A stretch of DNA of 64,000 nt from Pectobacterium polonicum (GCF_005497185.1 NZ_RJTN01000001.1:434001-498000); one strand, 5' to 3'; shown: positions 1-9,927, counted from the stretch's first letter. Notes: generated from the letters alone by a model not told the origin. A program made the numbers and translations.

Positions 1-335
1 AAGTATAAAAATGGGATGAAAAGTAGGCGATGGAAGGGGGAGTGGCGTTATGGGATTAACAAAATCGTCTGCGGCAAGAAAAGGGTATTAAGCGGAAGGA
101 ATGAATTGATCCAATCTAAAAACTATAAATTAACCAATGGTAAATTTATTATTAACGTTATTGTAACTTAATGACACGATGGCGAAAAAATTGGCGATTA
201 TTTCATCTTTTACTGGTCAGATGAGTAGTAAACTTTCAGGAAAGGCGGTAAAATTTTAACCAATGTCACAGTTCTTATTTTATCGTTATGAAAAGCGCCG
301 CTGAACAAGGGTGCTTATCCCAGAGGAGGATCGTT
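1..335. other. Intergenic leader upstream of ybfA
   Basis: This AT-rich stretch has no convincing gene. An in-frame ATG at 288 could extend ybfA upstream, but the good ribosome site lies just before 336. I see no terminator, tRNA or clear operator here; it probably holds the ybfA promoter. Confidence 0.5.
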
Positions 336-542
336 ATGTCGCTTTATACTACTTATCCCTTGCACCGTATTCTCCTGCGTCGCACCGCCGTGGTTGCCAT
401 CGGCGTGTTGGCATTACCGGTGATGCTGTTCCGCCGCGATCGGGCGCGTTTTTACAGCTATTTACACCGTGTCTGGCTGAAAACCAGCGATAAGCCGGTA
501 TGGATGGCGCAGTCCGAAGCCGCCGCCTGCGATTTCTATTAA
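336..542 (+). CDS. ybfA: YbfA-like small membrane protein (DUF2517)
   Basis: This 68-residue protein matches the length and character of enterobacterial YbfA. A basic N-terminus (HRILLRR) is followed by one hydrophobic segment at about residues 14-27 ([16 protein letters not shown]) and a basic, aromatic C-terminal half, so a single-pass inner-membrane protein is likely. The ATG at 336 is preferred over the in-frame ATG at 288 because AGGAGGA lies at 324-330. The function is not established. In E. coli ybfA also lies near ybgA and phr, so its position supports the call. Confidence 0.8.
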   Translation: MSLYTTYPLHRILLRRTAVVAIGVLALPVMLFRRDRARFYSYLHRVWLKTSDKPVWMAQSEAAACDFY

Positions 543-563
543 GGCCAGCGTGTAAGATCTGTC

Positions 564-608
564 GTGTTTATCTGCTGTATACCTGAAACGGGAATGGCAG
601 ATAAGCAC
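564..608 (+). terminator. Hairpin downstream of ybfA
   Basis: The arms GTGTTTATCTGC (564-575) and GCAGATAAGCAC (597-608) pair over 12 positions with one G-U pair and a 21-base loop. No run of T follows, so this may be a transcript-end stabiliser rather than a true intrinsic terminator. The rest of 543-841 holds no gene that I can see and probably carries the ybgA promoter. Confidence 0.4.
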
Positions 609-841
609 GAAAAATGAACCGCATTTTATTGCTGGGGTAGCGGTTAAGCGATCTTCCGATGCTGTCTGTCCGTTTCCTTTCCCGCCAGCTATCCCATTAT
701 CCCTCTCCAATCTTATGATTTATTACTTTATTCTTTGCTGTGACTGCACTGAATCGCGGTGAAATCCGCTATGCTGGTCAGAGGGTTTGCAGAATGCCAA
801 CGCACATGCAGCTTGAACTATGACGGGTATAAGGATAAATC

Positions 842-1801
842 ATGACGCTCGAACTCATCCCTGTTGGTATCAGCGCCTGCCTGCTCGGTAACCCCGTGCG
901 GTTTGATGGCGGACACAAGCGTTTGACGTTTGCCGCTGAACAATTGGCACCCTATTTTCGTTTTGAGCCGGTCTGCCCGGAAATGGCAATTGGTTTACCG
1001 GTACCGCGTCCGGCACTCAGACTGGTGCGCGAAGGGGAAAGCCACATCACACTACGCGCCAGCAATGGTTCGCCGCTGGATGTTACCCAGCAGATGACGG
1101 TGTTTTCCGCTGATAAAGTCAGTCAGCTTCAGCACTTATGCGGTTATATCGTCTGCGCCAAATCGCCGAGCTGCGGTATGGAGCGCGTGAAGGTTTACAA
1201 TGAAACGCAAAAGGATGCGCGTAAAAGTGGTATCGGCCTGTTTACGCAGGAGCTGATGCGGCAAATGCCTTGGCTACCGGTTGAGGAAGACGGACGACTG
1301 CAAGATCCCGGCTTGCGGGAAAATTTCATTGAGCGCGTTTATGCGCTGCACGAACTGAATCAGCTATGGCAAAACGGGCTGAGCCGTGGTGCGCTTATTG
1401 CCTTTCATAGCCGCTATAAGTTACTGCTGTTGGCGCACTCCCAGCCGGAATACCGTGAGTTGGGACCGTTTGTTGCGGGAATCGATAAGTGGGAATCGCT
1501 GGAAGACTACATTGTTGAATACCGGATGCGGTTGATGAAGCTGCTATCGACACCTGCGACGCGACGCAACCACACCAATGTGCTGATGCACGTGCAAGGT
1601 TACTTCCGACGTCAGCTAAATTCTCAACAGCGACAGGAACTGGCGCAGCTTATCGATCGCTATAGACAGGGTTTGCAGCCGCTATTGGCACCTATCACGT
1701 TGCTAAAACATTACATGGCGGAATATCCCGATGCGTATCTGGCTCAGCAGCGTTACTTTGAGCCGTACCCAGAAGCATTGCGCCTGCGTTATGGACACTA
1801 A
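842..1801 (+). CDS. ybgA: YbgA family protein, DUF523 plus DUF1722
   Basis: This 319-residue two-domain protein has an N-terminal DUF523 module (about residues 5-155) followed by a DUF1722 module (about 190-310). Cysteines at 13, 45, 100, 105 and 111 sit in motifs typical of DUF523 (SACLLG, CPE, CAKSPSCGM) and look suited to metal or iron-sulfur binding. In E. coli DUF1722 is found as YbgA next to photolyase, as here: phrB starts 21 bases downstream, so the two are probably cotranscribed. A link to DNA repair is inferred from this neighbour only. The biochemical role remains unknown. Confidence 0.85.
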   Translation: MTLELIPVGISACLLGNPVRFDGGHKRLTFAAEQLAPYFRFEPVCPEMAIGLPVPRPALRLVREGESHITLRASNGSPLDVTQQMTVFSADKVSQLQHLCGYIVCAKSPSCGMERVKVYNETQKDARKSGIGLFTQELMRQMPWLPVEEDGRLQDPGLRENFIERVYALHELNQLWQNGLSRGALIAFHSRYKLLLLAHSQPEYRELGPFVAGIDKWESLEDYIVEYRMRLMKLLSTPATRRNHTNVLMHVQGYFRRQLNSQQRQELAQLIDRYRQGLQPLLAPITLLKHYMAEYPDAYLAQQRYFEPYPEALRLRYGH

Positions 1802-1822
1802 TTTGATCGCCTGAGGGGTTTC

Positions 1823-3301
1823 ATGACCACGCCTGTCGTTACACATGTTGTCTGGCTGCGCAATGACCTGCGCGTTACCGATAATCTGGCACTGTATGCG
1901 GCCTGTCAGAATCCGAATGCGACCGTGCTGGCGGTATTCATCGCGACGCCTGCGCAGTGGAAGCAGCATGATATGGCACCGCGTCAGGCGACTTTTCTGT
2001 TAGAGAACCTGACGCTGGTGCAGCACGCGCTGGCCGAAAAGGGTATCCCGCTGCATTACCATGAATGTGCTGACTTTGCGGCGTCGGTTGACTGGCTGGT
2101 GCACTTTTGTGCGCAGCAGCAGGCTACCGATCTTTTCTACAATTATCAGTATGAAATCAACGAGCGCCTGCGTGATAAGCAGATGAAAGATCGGCTGGCG
2201 GAGAGCGTGGTTTGTCACGGCTATCATGACAGCCTGTTGCTGCCGCCTGGCAGCGTGCTGACGGGCAACGGCGAGATGTATAAAGTGTTTACGCCCTTTC
2301 GTCAGGCCTTTATCAAACGCCTGCTGGAGTCGGATACCACGTGCGTACCGGCACCGGATGCACGCGGTGAGCCGATAGATAACACGGTGGAACTGGCACC
2401 GTTCAGCTATCCGCAGCGCGAAGTGGACAGTGAGGATTTTCCTCGCGGCGAACGCGCGGCTTTGCAACAATTACGCCGTTTTTGCCGAGAACAGGTACAG
2501 GATTACGATCAGCAGCGGGATTTCCCCGCGCAGCCAGGCACCAGTAAACTGTCTCCGTATCTGGCACTTGGCATCGTATCGCCACGGCAATGTTTTAACC
2601 GCCTGCGTACTGAATGCCCAGAGATGCTGGAACAGCGTGAAGGGGGGGCATTTACCTGGTTTAACGAACTGGTCTGGCGTGAGTTTTACCGTCACCTGAT
2701 CGTCTCCTGGCCGCAGTTGTGTAAACACCGACCATTCACCGCATGGACGCAGTGGGTGACATGGCGGGAATCACCGGAGGATTTAGCCGCCTGGCAGCAG
2801 GGGAAAACCGGCTATCCGATTGTGGATGCCGCGATGCGTCAACTGAATGAAACGGGATGGATGCACAATCGCTTGCGTATGATTTGCGCCAGTTTTCTCG
2901 TCAAAGATTTACTGATCGATTGGCGTGAAGGTGAGCGCTACTTTATGTCGCAACTGCTGGATGGCGATCTGGCGGCGAATAACGGCGGCTGGCAGTGGGC
3001 TGCCTCGACCGGCACCGATGCGGCACCTTATTTTCGTATTTTTAATCCGACAACGCAGGGCGAGCGTTTTGATCCCGACGGTCGGTTTATTCGTCATTGG
3101 CTACCCGAACTGGCCGCCGTGCCGGATAAAGACATTCATCAGCCCCATCGCTGGGCAGACAAACAACATTTTAAGCTTAGCTATCCGCTGCCAATCGTCG
3201 ACCACAAAACCGCCCGTCAGGATACGTTGGCGGCATTTGAAGCGGCAAAAAATATCGGTATGGCGAATAACGATCGAGAAGAGAAGAGTAAGTATGCGTA
3301 A
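1823..3301 (+). CDS. phrB: Deoxyribodipyrimidine photolyase
   Basis: This class I CPD photolyase of 492 residues uses blue light and FADH to split cyclobutane pyrimidine dimers. The N-terminal antenna (Rossmann) domain begins VWLRNDLRVTDN. The C-terminal FAD domain carries the family motifs YLALGIVSPR, WFNELVWREFYRH, GWMHNRLRM, and the diagnostic NGGWQWAASTGTDAAPYFRIFNP block. E. coli PhrB is 472 residues; the extra length is mostly a charged C-terminal tail. The stop overlaps the start of ybgI by 8 bases, which indicates translational coupling. It follows ybgA directly. Confidence 0.95.
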   Translation: MTTPVVTHVVWLRNDLRVTDNLALYAACQNPNATVLAVFIATPAQWKQHDMAPRQATFLLENLTLVQHALAEKGIPLHYHECADFAASVDWLVHFCAQQQATDLFYNYQYEINERLRDKQMKDRLAESVVCHGYHDSLLLPPGSVLTGNGEMYKVFTPFRQAFIKRLLESDTTCVPAPDARGEPIDNTVELAPFSYPQREVDSEDFPRGERAALQQLRRFCREQVQDYDQQRDFPAQPGTSKLSPYLALGIVSPRQCFNRLRTECPEMLEQREGGAFTWFNELVWREFYRHLIVSWPQLCKHRPFTAWTQWVTWRESPEDLAAWQQGKTGYPIVDAAMRQLNETGWMHNRLRMICASFLVKDLLIDWREGERYFMSQLLDGDLAANNGGWQWAASTGTDAAPYFRIFNPTTQGERFDPDGRFIRHWLPELAAVPDKDIHQPHRWADKQHFKLSYPLPIVDHKTARQDTLAAFEAAKNIGMANNDREEKSKYA

Positions 3302-4037
3302 TACGGAATTGGAAAGGGTCATTAACGAGAAGCTGAGTACCGCGGCGTTTCAGGATTACGCGCCTAATGGTTTACAGGTTGAGGGACGTGCCGAAGTCAA
3401 ACGTATTGTGACGGGCGTAACGGCCTCACAGGCGCTGTTGGATGCGGCGGTAGAAAAGCAGGCCGATACGATTCTGGTTCACCACGGCTATTTTTGGAAA
3501 AACGAACCGCAAATAGTCTGTGGTATGAAGCGTAATCGACTGAAAACGCTGCTGCTCAATGATATCAACCTGTATGGCTATCATCTGCCGTTGGATGCAC
3601 ACCCGGAATTGGGGAATAACGCACAGTTGGCAGCGCTGCTGGAGATTCAGGTGCTGGGCATGATCGAACCGCTGGTGCCGTATGGCGAGCTGGTGCAGCC
3701 CATGACAGCAGAGGCATTTTGCCGTCGCGTAGAAAAGCGGCTGGGGCGTAGTGTGCTGCATTGTGGGGATAATGCACCGCAACAGATACAGCGTGTGGCC
3801 TGGTGTACCGGTGGCGGCCAAGGGTTTATTGAACAAGCGGCCCGGTTCGGCGTTGATGCCTTTATTACTGGTGAAGTGTCTGAGCAAACCATCCATATTG
3901 CTCGTGAGATGGGGCTGCACTTCTTCGCTGCCGGACACCACGCTACCGAGCGCGGCGGCATTCGTGCGTTGGGTGAATGGCTGGCGGCGCAACATGGTTT
4001 TGATGTGACATTTATTGATATTCCTAACCCGGCCTGA
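3294..4037 (+). CDS. ybgI: Nif3-like dinuclear metal centre protein YbgI
   Basis: This 247-residue protein has exactly the length of E. coli YbgI, a Nif3/DUF34 family toroidal hexamer with a two-metal site. Metal-ligand motifs are visible: LVHHGYFWKNEP, YHLPLDAHPELGNN and, near the C-terminus, AAGHHATERGG. The start at 3294 overlaps the phrB stop; the reading frame is open far upstream, but that part is phrB in another frame and not protein-like. The cellular substrate is unsettled; GTP cyclohydrolase-like and damaged-metabolite roles have been proposed for the family. Operon with ybgA-phrB is likely. Confidence 0.9.
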   Translation: MRNTELERVINEKLSTAAFQDYAPNGLQVEGRAEVKRIVTGVTASQALLDAAVEKQADTILVHHGYFWKNEPQIVCGMKRNRLKTLLLNDINLYGYHLPLDAHPELGNNAQLAALLEIQVLGMIEPLVPYGELVQPMTAEAFCRRVEKRLGRSVLHCGDNAPQQIQRVAWCTGGGQGFIEQAARFGVDAFITGEVSEQTIHIAREMGLHFFAAGHHATERGGIRALGEWLAAQHGFDVTFIDIPNPA

Positions 4038-4193
4038 TGGGCTGAAAATATCGGTATCGCACAGGAATGATGGCGTATTTTTTATGTTGGCATCGTTGTT
4101 GCTTAGCTATTGAGAAGAAAATAGAACAGTAAGCAGTGCTAATCATTTAGCCATGTTCACCATGATGGATAAAACGCGATTCAGGAGGAAAAA

Positions 4194-4850
4194 TTGCAAC
4201 GAGCACGGTGTTACCTTCTGGGCGAGAGGGCTGTCGTTCTGGAACTGGAACCGCCCATGTCTCTGGAGAGCCAGCAGCGGATATGGGGACTTGCCGAGCG
4301 CCTGAATCACCATGAAGAGGTGCTGGAAGCGATTCCGGGTATGAACAATCTGACGGTGCTGTTGGCGCATCCACAGCAGGTGGCGCTGGATGCGATTGAA
4401 CGCTTGCAGCGCTGGTGGGAAGAGAGCGAATCGCTGGCGTTTGACCCACGCGATATCGACATTCCCGTCGTGTATGGTGGAGATGCAGGGCCGGACTTGG
4501 TGGAGGTTGCCGCTCACAGTGGCCTGACAGTGAGTCAGGTTGTGGAAGCACATGCGGCCGCACAGTATGTGGTTTATTTTTTGGGCTTCCAGCCGGGTTT
4601 TGCCTACCTCGGCGGATTAAATGAAAAACTGCATATGCCGCGCCGCGCTGAGCCGCGCCTGCGCGTGGCCGCAGGATCGGTCGGGATTGGTGGCGCCCAG
4701 ACGGGGATTTATCCGCTGGCGACGCCGGGGGGCTGGCAACTGATTGGTCGCACCTCGCTGAAATTGTTTAATCCACAAACGATGCCGCCAACGCTGCTGC
4801 GTCCCGGTGATAACGTTCGGTTTTTGCCACAGAAGGAGGGCGTATGCTGA
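4194..4850 (+). CDS. pxpB: 5-oxoprolinase subunit B
   Basis: This 218-residue KipI-like protein matches E. coli YbgJ/PxpB in length. PxpABC together hydrolyse the damaged metabolite 5-oxoproline (pyroglutamate) to glutamate using ATP. Recognisable stretches are [27 protein letters not shown] and the glycine-rich [20 protein letters not shown]. The start is a TTG at 4194, supported by AGGAGGAA at 4183-4190, and by agreement with the family N-terminus. It overlaps pxpC by 7 bases. The 156 bases upstream separate it from ybgI and probably carry the operon promoter. Confidence 0.92.
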   Translation: MQRARCYLLGERAVVLELEPPMSLESQQRIWGLAERLNHHEEVLEAIPGMNNLTVLLAHPQQVALDAIERLQRWWEESESLAFDPRDIDIPVVYGGDAGPDLVEVAAHSGLTVSQVVEAHAAAQYVVYFLGFQPGFAYLGGLNEKLHMPRRAEPRLRVAAGSVGIGGAQTGIYPLATPGGWQLIGRTSLKLFNPQTMPPTLLRPGDNVRFLPQKEGVC

Positions 4851-5788
4851 AGGTTATCCATGCCGGATTACATACGTCGGTGCAGGACGGCGGTCGCGTC
4901 GGTTTTCGTCGTTTGGGCATCAGCCAGTCAGGTGCGCTCGATCTGCCTGCTCTACAAATGGCTAACCTGCTGGTGGGCAACGCGGAGAATGCTGCCGCGC
5001 TGGAAATTACGCTGGGCAAGTTTAGCGCAACATTCACCACCGCCTGCTGGGTGGCGCTAACCGGCGCGGACTGCCATGCCGAGCTGGATGGGAAGCCGCT
5101 CTGGACAGGCTGGCGTTTCGCCGTGAAGCCGGGGCAAACGTTGAAAATGCGCCTGCCGCGTAACGGAATGCGCAGCTATCTGGCGTTGTCCGGCGGCGTG
5201 GATGTGCCGGAAGCATTGGGTTCGCGCAGTACCGATTTGAAAGCCGGGTTTGGTGGTTTTGACGGGCGTTTATTAAGGGATGGCGATGAGCTTCCGTTGG
5301 GGACGCCGATTCGTGAATTGACGCGAGAAGTCGGTATTAAGCAGTTGTTATTCAGCAACCGCGTGCGGGCATTGCCGGGGCCGGAGTATCAGGAGTTCAG
5401 CGAAGAGATGCAGGATCTGTTCTGGCGCACCTCCTGGCAACTGAGCCCGCAAAGTAACCGCATGGGGTATCGTTTGATGGGGGCTGAGCTACAGCGCACT
5501 ACGTCATCAGGTAATAAACCGCGTGAGCTGCCTTCACATGGGCTGTTGCCGGGCGTCGTCCAGGTTCCCCACAATGGTCATCCTATTGTATTGCTGGCGG
5601 ATGCGCAGACTACCGGCGGTTACCCGCGTATTGCGAGTGTGATTGAAGCGGATTTATTCCATTTGGCGCAAATCCGGCTCGGTGAACCGATACATTTTAT
5701 TCACTGTACGCCGGCTCAGGCGCAAAAAGCCGCAGAAGAACAGCGGCGTTACCTCGAACAATTGGCGTGGAGGCTGCATGATTATTGA
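4844..5788 (+). CDS. pxpC: 5-oxoprolinase subunit C
   Basis: This 314-residue KipA-like, biotin-dependent-carboxylase-like protein corresponds to E. coli YbgK/PxpC. Family signatures include the N-terminal [20 protein letters not shown] and the C-terminal [20 protein letters not shown]. It forms the PxpBC pair, which is thought to phosphorylate 5-oxoproline before PxpA opens the ring. It overlaps pxpB at its start (ATG 4844) and pxpA at its end (by 11 bases), so the three subunits are translationally coupled. The start is backed by AAGGAGG just upstream. Confidence 0.92.
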   Translation: MLKVIHAGLHTSVQDGGRVGFRRLGISQSGALDLPALQMANLLVGNAENAAALEITLGKFSATFTTACWVALTGADCHAELDGKPLWTGWRFAVKPGQTLKMRLPRNGMRSYLALSGGVDVPEALGSRSTDLKAGFGGFDGRLLRDGDELPLGTPIRELTREVGIKQLLFSNRVRALPGPEYQEFSEEMQDLFWRTSWQLSPQSNRMGYRLMGAELQRTTSSGNKPRELPSHGLLPGVVQVPHNGHPIVLLADAQTTGGYPRIASVIEADLFHLAQIRLGEPIHFIHCTPAQAQKAAEEQRRYLEQLAWRLHDY

Positions 5789-6515
5789 TCTAAATGCCGA
5801 TTTGGGCGAGGGCGGTGAGAACGATGAAGCGCTGCTGAAGTTGGTGACATCGGCCAATATTGCCTGTGGGTTTCACGCCGGCGATGCACAGACCATGCGC
5901 CAGTCAGTGCGCTGGGGGATGGGCTATGGGGTCGCGCTTGGTGCTCACCCAAGTTTTCTCGATCGTGAACATTTTGGTCGCAAGGCGATGAATGTACCCG
6001 CAGAAATTGTCTTTGCGCAGATGGTCTATCAGCTTGGTGCACTCAGTGCGATCGTTGCTGCTGAAGGGGGAACGCTGTCGCACGTAAAGCCTCACGGTAT
6101 GCTTTACAATCAGGCTGCCAGCCAGCCAGAGTTAGCCGATGCGATAGCCAAGGCGGTGAAGGTCGTCAATCCGGCATTGCGTTTGGTTGGGTTGGCGGGA
6201 AGCGAATTAATCCGCGCTGGGCAACGGCTGGGGTTGGAGACGCGTCAGGAAGTGTTCGCCGATCGCTGCTATCTGCCAGACGGGGCGCTAGTACCACGCA
6301 CTCAGGCTGGGGCATTGATTAACAGCGATGAACTGGCACTGGCGCAGACGTTGGAAATGATTCAGCGCCAGCGGGTTAGGGCGATCGACGGCTCCTGGGT
6401 TAACGTACAAGCCGATACCGTATGTATCCACGGCGATGGGCAGCATTCGCTGTTGTTTGCCCGCAAGCTGCGTAACTGTTTTAGCCAGCATCAGATCGCT
6501 GTTGCTGCCGCGTAA
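5778..6515 (+). CDS. pxpA: 5-oxoprolinase subunit A (LamB/YcsF family)
   Basis: This 245-residue LamB/YcsF protein opens with the family signature [12 protein letters not shown] and contains [25 protein letters not shown] and [12 protein letters not shown]. It is the third subunit of 5-oxoprolinase. The frame is open upstream from 5643, but those codons are pxpC in another frame; the ATG at 5778 gives the normal family N-terminus and overlaps the pxpC stop. A pyroglutamyl peptidase gene follows 29 bases later, which fits a pathway that releases and then degrades pyroglutamate. Confidence 0.93.
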   Translation: MIIDLNADLGEGGENDEALLKLVTSANIACGFHAGDAQTMRQSVRWGMGYGVALGAHPSFLDREHFGRKAMNVPAEIVFAQMVYQLGALSAIVAAEGGTLSHVKPHGMLYNQAASQPELADAIAKAVKVVNPALRLVGLAGSELIRAGQRLGLETRQEVFADRCYLPDGALVPRTQAGALINSDELALAQTLEMIQRQRVRAIDGSWVNVQADTVCIHGDGQHSLLFARKLRNCFSQHQIAVAAA

Positions 6516-6544
6516 TCATTATTTTTGTATGACGGGGATAACCG

Positions 6545-7192
6545 ATGAAAACCGTTTTAATTACGGCGTTTGAACCTTTTGGGGGGGAAGCGATTAACCC
6601 CTCCTGGGAAGCGGTAAAAGTCCTTCATCAGCGAGAAGTTGGCGGTGCGCGCGTGGTGGCCTGCCGTTTATCTTGCGTCTTCGATCTGTCGCTGGAGCAG
6701 CTTTACCGTGCGATGGCTGAATGGCAGCCGGAAGTGGTGATCGCAGTGGGACAGGCAGGCGGTCGTGCCGATATTACCGTCGAACGTGTGGCGATTAACA
6801 TTAATGATGCGCGAATTCCTGATAACCGAGGCAACCAGCCGATTGATACGCCCGTGGTAGAAAACGGGCCAGCGGCGTATTTCTCGACGCTGCCGGTGAA
6901 AGCGCTGGTCCAGGCATTACGCGTGGCGGGCATTCCCGCTGCGATATCGCAAACTGCGGGGACGTTTGTCTGCAATCACGTGATGTACGGGCTCTTACAT
7001 CATCTCCATCAGCAGGGCGATGTGGTACGTGGTGGTTTTGTGCATATTCCCTATTCGCCGGAACAGGCCGCACAACACCCCGGTGAGCCGAGTATGCCCA
7101 CGTCGCTAGTCACAACGGCGCTAGAAGTGATGATCAAGCAGTCGCTGATGCAGCAGGGTGATGTGGCACTGACTGGTGGTTCATTACATTAG
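6545..7192 (+). CDS. pcp: Pyrrolidone-carboxylate peptidase
   Basis: This 215-residue C15 family cysteine peptidase removes N-terminal pyroglutamate from peptides. The expected catalytic triad is visible as E80 ([16 protein letters not shown]), C143 ([14 protein letters not shown]) and H167 ([10 protein letters not shown]). A ribosome site GGGGAT precedes the ATG at 6545. It follows pxpA with a short gap, and its product, 5-oxoproline, is the substrate of PxpABC, so the four genes form one logical pathway. The E. coli K-12 locus lacks pcp here, as far as I recall. Confidence 0.93.
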   Translation: MKTVLITAFEPFGGEAINPSWEAVKVLHQREVGGARVVACRLSCVFDLSLEQLYRAMAEWQPEVVIAVGQAGGRADITVERVAININDARIPDNRGNQPIDTPVVENGPAAYFSTLPVKALVQALRVAGIPAAISQTAGTFVCNHVMYGLLHHLHQQGDVVRGGFVHIPYSPEQAAQHPGEPSMPTSLVTTALEVMIKQSLMQQGDVALTGGSLH

Positions 7193-7240
7193 TCTAGCGA
7201 ATCGCTCTGTCGCAGAGCGTCTGATTTCAGGGAGTAAAGT

Positions 7241-8032
7241 ATGCCGGAAGGACCGGAAATTCGCCGGGTGGCCGATAAGCTGGTTGAGGCAGTGGTGGGG
7301 AAAACGCTGACGCGTGTCTGGTTTGCGTTTCCAGAACTGAAGCCGTACGAAACACAATTGGTCGGGCAGCAGGTCAGGCAGATCGAAACGCGCGGGAAGG
7401 CGTTGCTGACCTATTTTAGCAACGAACGGGTGCTGTATAGCCACAATCAGCTCTATGGCGTATGGCGAGTTGTGAATGCGGGCGAGTCGCCGGAAACAAA
7501 ACGAGATTTGCGCATCCGGCTAGAAACGCAGGATCGTGCCATTTTGCTCTATAGCGCATCAGATATTGAAATGCTGACGCCGGAGGCACTTGCCACACAT
7601 CCTTTTCTGCAACGTATTGGCCCGGATGTGTTGGATCTTTCGCTGACGCCAGAACAGGTCTGTGAGCGTTTGTTACTCCCGCGTTTTCGTCGCCGCCGGT
7701 TCAGCGGGTTGTTGCTGGATCAGGCTTTTCTCGCGGGGTTGGGAAATTACCTGCGCGTTGAGATTCTCTGGCAGGCTCGATTGGCACCTCAACATACGGC
7801 GTCACAGTTGAATGAAGAACAGTTACAGACGCTGAGTCGGGCACTGCTGGATATTCCCCGGCTGTCCTACAACACGCGCGGCACCGCTGATGAAAACCAC
7901 CATCATGGTGCAATTTTCTCGTTCAAGGTTTTCCACCGTGAAGGGGAAGGCTGTGAGCGCTGCGGTGGAATCATTGAAAGAACGATGCTGTCATCGCGCC
8001 CGTTTTATTGGTGCCCGCACTGCCAGAGGTAG
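7241..8032 (+). CDS. nei: Endonuclease VIII
   Basis: This 263-residue DNA glycosylase/AP lyase of the Fpg/Nei family excises oxidised pyrimidines. The catalytic N-terminus PEGPEIRR is present (P2 nucleophile, E3). [10 protein letters not shown] segment carries the conserved lysine, and the C-terminus holds a C-X2-C-X16-C-X2-C zinc finger (CERCGG ... YWCPHC). The length equals that of E. coli Nei. The ATG at 7241 follows AGGGAG. It closes the ybgA-to-nei gene series and ends at the shared terminator at 8066-8086, facing gltA. Confidence 0.95.
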   Translation: MPEGPEIRRVADKLVEAVVGKTLTRVWFAFPELKPYETQLVGQQVRQIETRGKALLTYFSNERVLYSHNQLYGVWRVVNAGESPETKRDLRIRLETQDRAILLYSASDIEMLTPEALATHPFLQRIGPDVLDLSLTPEQVCERLLLPRFRRRRFSGLLLDQAFLAGLGNYLRVEILWQARLAPQHTASQLNEEQLQTLSRALLDIPRLSYNTRGTADENHHHGAIFSFKVFHREGEGCERCGGIIERTMLSSRPFYWCPHCQR

Positions 8033-8065
8033 TAGAAGTAAGAGAAATTCGGTTCTGAAGCAACA

Positions 8066-8086
8066 AAGGCCGGATAGTCCGGCCTT
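8066..8086. terminator. Bidirectional terminator between nei and gltA
   Basis: A perfect 9-bp stem, AAGGCCGGA / TCCGGCCTT, with loop TAG lies between two convergent genes. TTATT follows on the plus strand and TTTG-like sequence on the minus strand, so it probably ends both nei and gltA transcripts. Confidence 0.8.
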
Positions 8087-8105
8087 ATTGCACAGGCTGA
8101 ATGGA

Positions 8106-9392
8106 TTAATCGTGTTTCAGGTTGGACGAGAAGTCACGTTTGTCGTAGCCGGTATACAGCTGACGTGGACGGGCAATCTTGATGCCGTCGGCGTGCATTT
8201 CGCTCCAATGCGCAATCCAACCCACGGTACGCGCCATCGCAAAGATAACGGTAAACATGGAAGACGGAATACCCATCGCTTTCAGGATGATGCCAGAGTA
8301 GAAGTCCACGTTCGGGTACAGTTTCTTCTCAATGAAGTACGGGTCGTTCAGCGCGATATGCTCCAGCTCCATCGCCACTTCCAGCAGATCGTCTTTTCTG
8401 CCCAGCTCTTTCAGCACTTCATGGCAGGTTTCACGCATGACGGTAGCGCGCGGGTCGTGGTTTTTGTACACACGGTGACCGAAGCCCATCAGGCGGAAGG
8501 AGTCGTTCTTATCTTTTGCACGTTCGATAAACGCCGGGATGTGCTCCACGCTGCTGATTTCCTCCAGCATACGCAGACAGGCTTCGTTCGCACCGCCGTG
8601 TGCAGGTCCCCACAGCGAGGCGATCCCCGCGGCGATACAGGCAAATGGGTTTGCACCGGACGAACCAGCCGTACGCACGGTAGAGGTTGAGGCGTTTTGT
8701 TCGTGATCGGCATGCAGGATAAGAATGCGATCCATGGCGCGTTCCAGCACCGGGTTCACAACATATTCTTCACAAGGGGTGGAGAACATCATGTGCAGGA
8801 AATTACCCGCGTAGGACAGGTTGTTTTTCGGATAAACAAACGGCTGACCCAGTGAGTATTTATAGCACATCGCAGCGACGGTCGGCATTTTCGACAGCAG
8901 GCGATAGGCCGCGATTTCGCGGTGACGCTCGATATTAATGTCGAGAGAATCGTGGTAAAACGCGGCCAGTGCACCAGTGACGCCGCACAATACGGCCATT
9001 GGATGTGAATCACGACGGAAACCGTGGAACAGACGAGTAATCTGCTCATGGATCATGGTGTGACGCGTTACCGTTGTCTTGAACGTTTCATATTGTTCGA
9101 CCGTAGGGACTTCACCGAACAATAGGATATAACAAACTTCAAGATAATTAGATTTTTCAGCCAGTTGGGCAATCGGGAAGCCCCGGTGCAGCAGAATGCC
9201 TTCGTCGCCGTCGATATAGGTAATTTTTGATTCGCAAGATGCGGTAGAGGTAAAGCCTGGGTCAAATGTGAAGTAACCTTTGGAACCGAGGGGACGAATA
9301 TCAATCTCATCATATCCTAGCGTACCAGATAGGACATTTAGCTCAATCGGTTCTTTACCTTCTAGGGTAAGTGTTGCTTTTTTATCAGCCAT
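8106..9392 (-). CDS. gltA: Type II citrate synthase
   Basis: This 428-residue enzyme condenses oxaloacetate and acetyl-CoA to citrate, and is one residue longer than E. coli GltA. Active-site motifs are visible: GPAHGGANE with the catalytic histidine, [14 protein letters not shown], and the downstream aspartate region ending DFYSGI. The N-terminal segment [22 protein letters not shown] is typical of the NADH-sensitive hexameric type. It diverges from sdhC across a 649-base regulatory region. The start codon lies behind AAGGAGAC on the minus strand. Confidence 0.97.
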   Translation of the reverse strand: MADKKATLTLEGKEPIELNVLSGTLGYDEIDIRPLGSKGYFTFDPGFTSTASCESKITYIDGDEGILLHRGFPIAQLAEKSNYLEVCYILLFGEVPTVEQYETFKTTVTRHTMIHEQITRLFHGFRRDSHPMAVLCGVTGALAAFYHDSLDINIERHREIAAYRLLSKMPTVAAMCYKYSLGQPFVYPKNNLSYAGNFLHMMFSTPCEEYVVNPVLERAMDRILILHADHEQNASTSTVRTAGSSGANPFACIAAGIASLWGPAHGGANEACLRMLEEISSVEHIPAFIERAKDKNDSFRLMGFGHRVYKNHDPRATVMRETCHEVLKELGRKDDLLEVAMELEHIALNDPYFIEKKLYPNVDFYSGIILKAMGIPSSMFTVIFAMARTVGWIAHWSEMHADGIKIARPRQLYTGYDKRDFSSNLKHD

Positions 9393-9573
9393 TTACAGTC
9401 TCCTTAGCGCTTTAATTTTAAAAATTCTCACTGAAGAAATACCGTCATGCCTGTGCACCGGACGAGTAATGGCCGGTGAAACTCTGTCGTGACACAGTCG
9501 TCAAATAGGATACAGAGTAAGGCGGGTAGCCGCATTCAGGATGAAAAATTCGTTCTCCAGGCGATTAACAATT

Positions 9574-9587
9574 ATCAGATAATTAAT
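9574..9587. repeat. 14-base direct repeat, copy 1 (ArcA-like)
   Basis: ATCAGATAATTAAT occurs here and again at 9746-9759, spaced 172 bases apart. It contains TAATTAA, which resembles the ArcA half-site GTTAATTA. One copy lies on the gltA side and one on the sdhC side of the divergent region. Confidence 0.6.
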
Positions 9588-9745
9588 CACGTTCTGAATA
9601 GATTGTAGCCATTACCTATGACTTTTACGTGGACTCTCTTCACTGTTACATAAGTTACGTCAGTGTGGAAGTGTCCCGCCGTGCTTTAACACATCATAAG
9701 AAATTCAATCCCCTAGTTGTAATTGAAATGTTGAAGTTTTGTCAA

Positions 9746-9759
9746 ATCAGATAATTAAT
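9746..9759. repeat. 14-base direct repeat, copy 2 (ArcA-like)
   Basis: This is the second exact copy of ATCAGATAATTAAT. It sits just upstream of the CRP-like site and about 90 bases upstream of the sdhC promoter -10 box, a plausible operator position. Confidence 0.6.
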
Positions 9760-9779
9760 TTTATATAAATTGTGAAGTT

Positions 9780-9795
9780 CGTGATCTAAATCACT
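9780..9795. promoter_or_regulatory. CRP-like site upstream of sdhC
   Basis: The core GTGA-TCTAAA-TCAC (9781-9794) matches the CRP pattern GTGA-N6-TCAC perfectly, with the outermost bases off consensus. Its centre is about 80 bases upstream of the predicted sdhC start of transcription, a usual distance for CRP activation. Confidence 0.65.
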
Positions 9796-9832
9796 GTTCG
9801 AGGCAAATGTCACCAAACAGTTTGTATGGGAA

Positions 9833-9861
9833 TTGTAATAGGAATGTGAAGGACCTATACT
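9833..9861 (+). promoter_or_regulatory. Predicted sdhC promoter
   Basis: A -35 box TTGTAA (9833-9838) and a -10 box TATACT (9856-9861) are separated by 17 bases. This implies a leader of roughly 170 bases before sdhC, which is similar to the long, sRNA-regulated sdhC leader known in E. coli. Confidence 0.7.
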
Positions 9862-9903
9862 CCCGCCAGGTCTCCGGAATCACCCTGCAGTAGGAGCACC
9901 CAG

Positions 9904-9927
9904 TATGAAAGGATCATGCGCTGTTTA
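9904..9927 (+). CDS. Possible leader peptide in the sdhC 5' UTR
   Basis: A 7-residue frame (MKGSCAV, stop TAG) lies in the sdhC leader, 9 bases after the ribosome-site-like TAGGAG (9891-9896). It is very short, so chance is a real possibility. If translated it could couple sdhC expression to ribosome passage. Confidence 0.25.

Noticed and set aside
2925-3293. Upstream extension of the ybgI frame
   Set aside because: This part is phrB read in another frame. The ybgI start at 3294 gives the exact family length.
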